IMG/VR virus record: IMGVR_UViG_3300006990_000085
Span: 1 to 35,237 of that record
Length of the DNA: 35,237 nucleotides
Reading direction: 5' to 3' (one strand)
From: a virus
Position 1 is the first letter of the stretch. Each line of letters opens with the position of its first letter. Both the position numbers and the translations under genes were made by a program. Positions 30,123-35,237 of this stretch are shown here, in pieces. Under the pieces are notes generated by a model. The model saw nothing but the letters and a program-made list of their open reading frames with translations. It made no database searches and was not told the DNA's origin.

Positions 30123-30913
30123 CCGACCCTTTTGACAGTTTGTTGAGCGAACTCCAACCTAAAGTTGTTGCACCTGTGGTAAGTAGCGACCCTGTTGAAG
30201 TAGCAGATACTAGCAATGTAACGCGCCTTAGCATAAATGAGAATGTGTTTCGTCTGTTAGGAGATACGGTAGAAGAGTTAGGCGATGGGCCACTCAAAGT
30301 AGCAATAGTTAAAGCCGCTCCTGTATCTCGTGTTTTCTATTCAGGGGAGTATGTGCACGGAAAAGGTAAACATCCTACATGTTGGGCCGCTGACGCAAAC
30401 GCAGGGATACCCGCTAAAGAAGTACCAACAGCAAATAAACAATCTCCTACTTGTTTTAATTGCCCTCAAAATATCAAGGGTTCGGGGCACGGAGGTGGTA
30501 GGGCGTGTAGGTTTCAGCAACGAATTGCTTTAATGCTAGCAAATGGAGAAGGCGTTTTAGACACCAACATTGCGTATCAATTTGCAATACCCGCTACTAG
30601 CGTGTTCGGTAAAGACAAAAAGAAAATGGGGCTTCAAACTTATGCGCGTTTAATTGACTCTCAAAGTGCATTGCTATCTTCAATTATGACTGAGTTAAGT
30701 TTTGATGAAGAAAGCGATATACCTAAAGTGTGCTTCCGACCATCGCGGGTACTGGAAGAGGCTGAAATGAAGTTAGTTAAACAAATGCAGAGTGACCCCT
30801 ACACTAAAAGTTTAGTAAGTTTTATTCCAAAAGTGTACGAAAACAACGGCCCTAACGTGGACAATGTGTTTGATGTTGTCGAAGGGGAAGGAGTGTATGT
30901 GAAAGATGTGTAG
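30119..30913 (+). CDS. Conserved zinc-binding protein in replication block
   Basis: 264 residues. A Cys cluster lies at about residues 92-130: CWAADANAG, CFNCPQNIKGSGHGGG and CRFQQR, which is likely to bind zinc or an Fe-S cluster. The rest is mixed alpha/beta. The same Cys spacing occurs in proteins beside the SSB gene in many marine phages; I recall no biochemical work. It probably binds DNA or another replication protein. It ends 62 bp before the SSB-like gene, with an inverted repeat in between. Confidence 0.7.
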   Translation: MTDPFDSLLSELQPKVVAPVVSSDPVEVADTSNVTRLSINENVFRLLGDTVEELGDGPLKVAIVKAAPVSRVFYSGEYVHGKGKHPTCWAADANAGIPAKEVPTANKQSPTCFNCPQNIKGSGHGGGRACRFQQRIALMLANGEGVLDTNIAYQFAIPATSVFGKDKKKMGLQTYARLIDSQSALLSSIMTELSFDEESDIPKVCFRPSRVLEEAEMKLVKQMQSDPYTKSLVSFIPKVYENNGPNVDNVFDVVEGEGVYVKDV

Positions 30914-30923
30914 TACCAAAACC

Positions 30924-30939
30924 TTAGCTTTTAAGCTAA
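30924..30939. terminator. Weak stem-loop between the Zn-protein and SSB-like genes
   Basis: The perfect palindrome TTAGCTTTTAAGCTAA is followed by TGCAATTTT. The stem is AT-rich and the T-run is short, so it is at best an attenuator. It could also be a protein-binding site ahead of the SSB-like gene. Confidence 0.35.
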
Positions 30940-30975
30940 TGCAATTTTAATTAACCTTAATGAGAGTGCGATAAA

Positions 30976-31671
30976 ATGAGTAAACCAACCTATAAATTAA
31001 CCAGTGTAGAAGCCCTTTACCCAAAGCTAGACCAGCCTTATCACTTTGATAAGAAAGGAGGGAAGAACGGTAAAGGCGCTAGTGTCCCATGTGATGCTAA
31101 CGCTCAAGGAGCCGACTACAGTACGCAATTTAAAATGACAGGAGCGAAAGCCAAAGAACTTTTTAAGGCAATGGCTGAAGCATATGAAGAGGCCAAGGAA
31201 GACGATTGGCCTGACCTTACTATGCCGTTTACAAAAGACGACAATAAGATGTTCATAGGTAAAGCTAAAATACCTGCTTCTTTTAATAGTCCTCCTAGTC
31301 ACTATGATTCTTTAAACAATCCTTTAGATAGTGGGTTTCAATTAACTACTGGCAGTACTGTAAGTTTGTTTATGGAGTTAGTGCCTTACAACGGACAGAT
31401 GGGTAATGGCGTATCTTTAAGACTACGTGCGGTACAAGTTATCAAGTACAAAGAATACGTAGCCGCGTCTCCCTTTGACGTTGAAGAAGGGTTTACACAA
31501 GAAAGTACTAAACCTAAAGAAGCTGATCTGGACAGTGTGTTTGATGTAGAAGCTGTAGAAGAAAAAGAGGAAGTTGTTGTAGAACCAAAGGTAAAAGTGT
31601 CTAAGAAAAAGAAAGACGCGCCTAAAGACGATGTTGATTTAGCATCATTACTAGATGGATTCGACGACTAA
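30976..31671 (+). CDS. Single-stranded DNA-binding protein (DUF2815 family)
   Basis: 231 residues. It has the DUF2815 features (ALYPKLDQPYHFDKKGG; YSTQFKMTGAKAKELFKAMA; VSLRLRAVQVIKYKEY), a phage ssDNA-binding OB-fold family related in role to T7 gp2.5. The last 60 residues are a highly charged tail ending DLASLLDGFDD; such acidic tips on SSBs recruit polymerase and helicase. It sits before the primase-helicase gene with a hairpin in between, which could make SSB more abundant than the enzymes. Confidence 0.85.
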   Translation: MSKPTYKLTSVEALYPKLDQPYHFDKKGGKNGKGASVPCDANAQGADYSTQFKMTGAKAKELFKAMAEAYEEAKEDDWPDLTMPFTKDDNKMFIGKAKIPASFNSPPSHYDSLNNPLDSGFQLTTGSTVSLFMELVPYNGQMGNGVSLRLRAVQVIKYKEYVAASPFDVEEGFTQESTKPKEADLDSVFDVEAVEEKEEVVVEPKVKVSKKKKDAPKDDVDLASLLDGFDD

Positions 31672-31682
31672 AATAAAAACAA

Positions 31683-31700
31683 GGGCATCTTCGGATGCCC
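31683..31700 (+). terminator. Stable TTCG hairpin between SSB and primase-helicase genes
   Basis: GGGCATC, loop TTCG, GATGCCC: a seven-pair stem with a UUCG-type tetraloop, 12 bp after the SSB-like stop. The sequence after it (AAACCTCTTTC) lacks a true T-run, so it may attenuate transcription or protect the 3' end of a processed SSB mRNA. Confidence 0.6.
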
Positions 31701-31726
31701 AAACCTCTTTCAAGTATGGATAGACT

Positions 31727-34675
31727 ATGGATACCAAACAGTTTCTTAGCACTGTATTGGGTGGTGAAGGATACTATTGTGTAGCAGGGAAGAAGAACGA
31801 AGGGTCAATGAACCAAAAGTTCCACGACTCTTTAGATTCCGCTGCTGAAACCGCAAGAAATTTTGACGAAGAAGGGCACGATGTTTATTTTGGAGTAGCT
31901 TCTTTTGTCGATAAAAACCGCAAAGCTGGCAACGTGCGGGATTTAAAATGTTTATTTCTTGATATTGATTGCGGAACGGACAAACCTTACCAGACTCAAG
32001 CAGAAGCGTTAAAAGCATTAAGGGCGTTTCGTAAGACGTATGTTTTACCTCGTCCCTACATAATAAATTCAGGGCGCGGTCTACACGTATACTGGACGCT
32101 CGATAAGCCCTACTCCCGTGACGAGTGGGAGCCAGTAGCAAGAACACTTAAAGCGACATGCTTGCAAGATGGGTTAGAGATAGACGCTGGCGTAACAGCA
32201 GATGCGGCACGGCTACTTCGTGTACCTGACACACGTAACTTTAAAGGAGAACAGCCGCTACCTGTAGCTGTTGTACTTGAGGGCGAGTCGGGGGTCGATC
32301 TTACTACTTTTATAAGCAAGCTACCTGCTGAATTAATACCTGTCCCTTCTATTAATAGTTCTTCTAAAGAAGACCTTGAAGATATGGAACGGGCTAAAGG
32401 AGTTTCAAAATATAAGTACAGGTTTGAAAACTTAATTGCCAAAACTAAACAGGGGGAAGGGTGCGCTCACATAGCACGAGCTATACTTGAACCCGATGAA
32501 CTGACCTATCCAGAGTGGTTACACACACTATCTATAGCTAAACGGTGTGATACAGATGGGGTGGAGGAAGGCACAACTCCTGCGGTACATTTAATTTCTA
32601 AACGTGCGGCAAACTACGATCCAGAAGAAACTAGAAAGATTTCTGAATCCATCGAGTACCCGCACACATGTGGTAGGTTTGACGAAGACCATCCCGGTTT
32701 ATGCGACAACTGTACCCATAAAGATAAGATTAAAAGCCCTATAACTTTGTGTGGAGAGCGACGTGTTGCTGAACCTAATGAAGAAGGTTTTTATGAAGAG
32801 GTAGAAGCCCCTGAACAAATAGTTGAAGTGTTAGAAGATGGAACGGATAAGCAGGATGAAGATGTCCCTGCCCCACCTCCTGTACCTACTTATCCTAGCA
32901 CTTATATGAGACCAGAAAGTCAAAGGGGCGTTATAAATAGAACGGTTAACCAAGATACTAATCAAGTAGATGATGAACTTATTTATAGACACGATCTATT
33001 TCTTTCAAAAATACTACACGATCCTGCTGTGGGGTTGTCTTATGAAATTACACATATAAACAATTTTAATATTACTAAACGTTTTATGGCATCTCAAAAG
33101 GATTTAACCTCAACAGAAAAATTTAGAGACTTAATGAACGAACAGGGCATCATTCTTTTATCAGGAAAGGGTGCTAAAGGAGCGGGTAAAGTGCAACGTT
33201 ATATAGCGGAATGGATGCAACAACTTCAAGATACAACTCCTCATCCACCAAGCGTAAAGACGCAATTTGGTTGGACAAAAAACTGTAAGTCTTTTGTACT
33301 GGGGGATAAAGAAATATTTAAAGGTTACGAGAAAGAAAACCCTGCGGGGGTGCGAACCGCGCAATACATTCCTATGTTTGCCAAACAAGGTACATTAGAA
33401 AAGTGGAAAGAAGCCGCTAGGTTTTATAATAAAGAGGGGTTTGAACAGCATCAATACATGTTTGGTTTAAGTTTTGGTGCTCCGCTTATGGAGTTTGTAT
33501 CTGGAATAGCCGGTGCAATATACAACCTTAACAGTCCTGAAACGGGGATAGGTAAGACTACAGGTATGTGGGGTGGTGCTTCTGTATGGGGCGACCATAA
33601 AAAGTTAGTACTTATCGGAAAAGATACTCCTAACTCTGCTTGGAATCGAGCTGAGATAATAAAAAATTTACCACTATATATAGATGAAATATCCAATTAC
33701 GAACCTAAAGATGCTAGTGACTTCTGTTTTGGTATAAGTGATGGTGCTCAAAGAAACAGGATGACGAGTGGGGCAGAGAACGCAGAACGTTATAGAGGAG
33801 AGCAATGGGCTTTTAGTTGCGGTACTACAGGCAACAGCAGCATAACAGATACAGCATCAAGATGGAGAAGCTCTCCTAAAGGTGAGTCGGGTAGGGTAGT
33901 AAGTCATCTAGCAACCAAACTTTTATTCGGTGCTGGAGATACTTTAAAGGCAAACGATCTTAACGACACCTTAGCCGAGAACTATGGGTGGGCAGGAGAG
34001 ATTTATATTAAGCACGTTATAAATACTTTAGAAGCTACTAAAAATCTTGTCTTAGATACACGAGCGCGGATTGTAAAAGATATTAATGGTGAGCCTTCAG
34101 ATCGTTTTTGGATTGCTCAAGGGGCGACTACTTATGCGGGATGTTTAATAGCAAAGGAGTTAGGTCTAATAGATTGGGATTTAGATAATTTATACAAATG
34201 GATTATACGAACTATTCTAGCGCAAAAACATGACCTTGAAGAGATGGATATGGATATAGAAGATTTAGTAGGAGAATTTTACATGGATAATACAAGAAAT
34301 ATTCTTCGTATTTTAAGTACTCAAGATAATAGGGGTTCAGACCTTAGCGATACATTACCCCCAGACCAAAAAGATTTACCCTTACTTAAACTTGTTGCTA
34401 GGCATGAGACAGACACTAATCAATTATTTATTCGTCCCCAACCTTTTAGAGAGTGGTGCGCCAAACATAAATACGTGTACAAAGCAGTGATAGACTTAAT
34501 GAGAGTGCATATGCAAGCCAGAACTAATGTAAAAAAGCGCATGGTCAAAGGGACAAGTATGGATTCGGGTTTGGACAAAAAGAAAAAAAGTTTAAGTACT
34601 CATGTAATAAGATGTCAACTAGGTAACGATCCAATGGCACAGGAGGAGGACAACGATGAGGTTGAGTCCGACTGA
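31727..34675 (+). CDS. Primase-helicase fusion: AEP primase with DUF927-type ATPase
   Basis: 982 residues. N-terminal archaeo-eukaryotic primase: CLFLDIDCG (D79, D81), INSGRGLHVYWTL at 113-125 and ARLLRVPDTRNF at 161-172 match the three AEP motifs. A Cys cluster near 315-345 (CGRFDEDHPGLCDNCTH) probably binds zinc. The C-terminal part is a DUF927-type ATPase: Walker A NSPETGIGKTTG near 602 and Walker B LPLYIDEIS near 647. Together they would unwind DNA and lay down primers for the family A polymerase. Only a weak ribosome-binding site precedes the ATG, so translation may depend on coupling or the hairpin. Confidence 0.88.
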   Translation: MDTKQFLSTVLGGEGYYCVAGKKNEGSMNQKFHDSLDSAAETARNFDEEGHDVYFGVASFVDKNRKAGNVRDLKCLFLDIDCGTDKPYQTQAEALKALRAFRKTYVLPRPYIINSGRGLHVYWTLDKPYSRDEWEPVARTLKATCLQDGLEIDAGVTADAARLLRVPDTRNFKGEQPLPVAVVLEGESGVDLTTFISKLPAELIPVPSINSSSKEDLEDMERAKGVSKYKYRFENLIAKTKQGEGCAHIARAILEPDELTYPEWLHTLSIAKRCDTDGVEEGTTPAVHLISKRAANYDPEETRKISESIEYPHTCGRFDEDHPGLCDNCTHKDKIKSPITLCGERRVAEPNEEGFYEEVEAPEQIVEVLEDGTDKQDEDVPAPPPVPTYPSTYMRPESQRGVINRTVNQDTNQVDDELIYRHDLFLSKILHDPAVGLSYEITHINNFNITKRFMASQKDLTSTEKFRDLMNEQGIILLSGKGAKGAGKVQRYIAEWMQQLQDTTPHPPSVKTQFGWTKNCKSFVLGDKEIFKGYEKENPAGVRTAQYIPMFAKQGTLEKWKEAARFYNKEGFEQHQYMFGLSFGAPLMEFVSGIAGAIYNLNSPETGIGKTTGMWGGASVWGDHKKLVLIGKDTPNSAWNRAEIIKNLPLYIDEISNYEPKDASDFCFGISDGAQRNRMTSGAENAERYRGEQWAFSCGTTGNSSITDTASRWRSSPKGESGRVVSHLATKLLFGAGDTLKANDLNDTLAENYGWAGEIYIKHVINTLEATKNLVLDTRARIVKDINGEPSDRFWIAQGATTYAGCLIAKELGLIDWDLDNLYKWIIRTILAQKHDLEEMDMDIEDLVGEFYMDNTRNILRILSTQDNRGSDLSDTLPPDQKDLPLLKLVARHETDTNQLFIRPQPFREWCAKHKYVYKAVIDLMRVHMQARTNVKKRMVKGTSMDSGLDKKKKSLSTHVIRCQLGNDPMAQEEDNDEVESD

Positions 34676-34874
34676 TCTTTCCCCAGACGGGGTTAGGGTA
34701 TGTATAGACTGGGATAAGTTTATTGTTGGTACTTCAATATTTATACCGTGTGTAAACACAAAGATGGCGTTTCGACACGTATTGGACGCGAGTAGTATAG
34801 ACAGAAGTAGTTTAACTAAACGAGTTTGTATAGAGAAAGGAAAGTATGGACTAAGAGTTTGGAGGATTAAATAA
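34656..34874 (+). CDS. Small protein at the end of the rightward operon
   Basis: 72 residues. AGGAGGAGGACAACG precedes the ATG, which lies inside the primase gene (20-bp overlap). It contains DLSPDGVRVCIDWDKFIVGT and ends KGKYGLRVWRIK; a compact alpha/beta fold is likely. The 3' end forms one arm of a 12-bp inverted repeat shared with the convergent gene. Small proteins with an xSFFIPxxN-like centre occur at this place in other phages. Function unknown. Confidence 0.65.
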   Translation: MRLSPTDLSPDGVRVCIDWDKFIVGTSIFIPCVNTKMAFRHVLDASSIDRSSLTKRVCIEKGKYGLRVWRIK

Positions 34875-34885
34875 AACTCTTAGTC
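34849..34885. terminator. Inverted repeat between convergent genes, possible two-way terminator
   Basis: GACTAAGAGTTT at 34849-34860 and AAACTCTTAGTC at 34874-34885 are perfect 12-bp arms around a 13-nt loop. Each arm overlaps the end of a coding sequence. It can form a strong hairpin in RNA from either strand, but T-runs are poor on both sides. Confidence 0.6.
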
Positions 34886-35237
34886 TAAATCTTCTGCACG
34901 TCGTGCAAGTATACGTCGCGCCTGTCTAGCTGAAGTACTTATACCACCTAACTGTCTTGATATTTCATCGGTCGTCCTATGTTGATCCATAGAACGCCTT
35001 AAAGTATCTCCACTAATCGCTACATAAGGATTTCTGCGCGAAAACTCAACCATCTCTTCGGATATATCTCGCATACTGTCTATATCCCCTTCCTTTAACG
35101 CTAAGTAATAATCTCGCATTAGGTCAGTACGTTTGGAGTTTAGCCTTCGTTCCAATCCTTTATCTCTTGCATTTATCTCTAACTGTTTTGTGTAGCCCGC
35201 AGGAGCCAAGCCAAGTGATTGAGCAAAAATATTCCAC
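34880..35237 (-). CDS. C-terminus of a large virion protein, cut by window edge
   Basis: The minus-strand frame is open to the right edge (118 codons seen, TAA at 34880), so the start lies outside. RRLNSKRTDLMRDYYLALKE followed by SMRDISEEMVEFSRRNPYVA and ISGDTLRRSMDQHRTTDEI is the C-terminal block I associate with very large internal virion proteins of aquatic podovirus-like phages, which carry a PLxRFG-type end. If so, the late module continues past this edge and joins the left edge on a circular or circularly permuted map. Confidence 0.65.
   Translation of the reverse strand, partial: WNIFAQSLGLAPAGYTKQLEINARDKGLERRLNSKRTDLMRDYYLALKEGDIDSMRDISEEMVEFSRRNPYVAISGDTLRRSMDQHRTTDEISRQLGGISTSARQARRILARRAEDLD

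Overview
This window looks like part of the genome of a tailed dsDNA bacteriophage from a marine or other aquatic proteobacterial host. The evidence is a terminase, an 829-residue P22-like portal, a Mu gpT-like capsid protein and short-tail adaptor proteins on one strand, and a complete DNA-replication block on the other. No integrase is visible. A podovirus-like virion is my inference from the portal and adaptor types, and the host is not proven. There is a phage-borne pqqA gene, which hints at a host that makes pyrroloquinoline quinone, such as many alphaproteobacteria.

Layout. Positions 1-14205 are read leftward (minus strand). From upstream to downstream they carry small and large terminase subunits, portal, small conserved proteins, a GroES-like protein, scaffold, a probable capsid accessory protein and the major capsid protein. 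A strong terminator and a new promoter follow. Then come virion proteins, a run of small basic proteins, the 23-residue PqqA-like peptide at 4015-4086, tail adaptor proteins and the start of a glycine-rich virion protein cut by the left edge. The minus-strand gene at the right edge (34880-35237) looks like the C-terminus of a large virion protein, so the late module probably continues around a circular or circularly permuted map.

Positions 14206-15910 are the strand-switch control region. It holds G-runs including a canonical G-quadruplex motif, a 10-bp tandem repeat, three copies of a 17-bp palindromic operator, a lone regulated gene (14706-15215) with its own terminator, AT-rich DNA, and several diverged copies of a GTAACRYTAGTAA-like motif. 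It is the best candidate for an origin and early/late switch.

Positions 15911-34874 are read rightward. First come small early genes. Next is a promoter-led MoxR-type AAA+ ATPase followed by an HExxH/VWA protein. Then come a VRR-NUC nuclease, a structured intergenic stretch, small acidic proteins, and an IS110-like helix-hairpin-helix protein that lacks the usual DEDD domain. Directly downstream is a highly regular array (23428-23982). The replication block follows: DUF3310-like protein, SNase-like nuclease, family A DNA polymerase, Cas4/RecB-like nuclease, SNF2 helicase, HTH protein, zinc-binding protein, an SSB-like protein and an AEP-primase/helicase fusion.

Two things stand out. The array is built from alternating 9-nt conserved motifs (ARCGAGTCA and AGACAACCA) separated by 9-nt variable segments. 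It has 31 motifs at 18-nt spacing, lies between two genes on the same strand, and starts only 3 nt after the IS110-like gene; I know of no described element with this form. The second is the PqqA-like peptide, which has its own ribosome binding site and the Glu/Tyr pair needed for PQQ synthesis.
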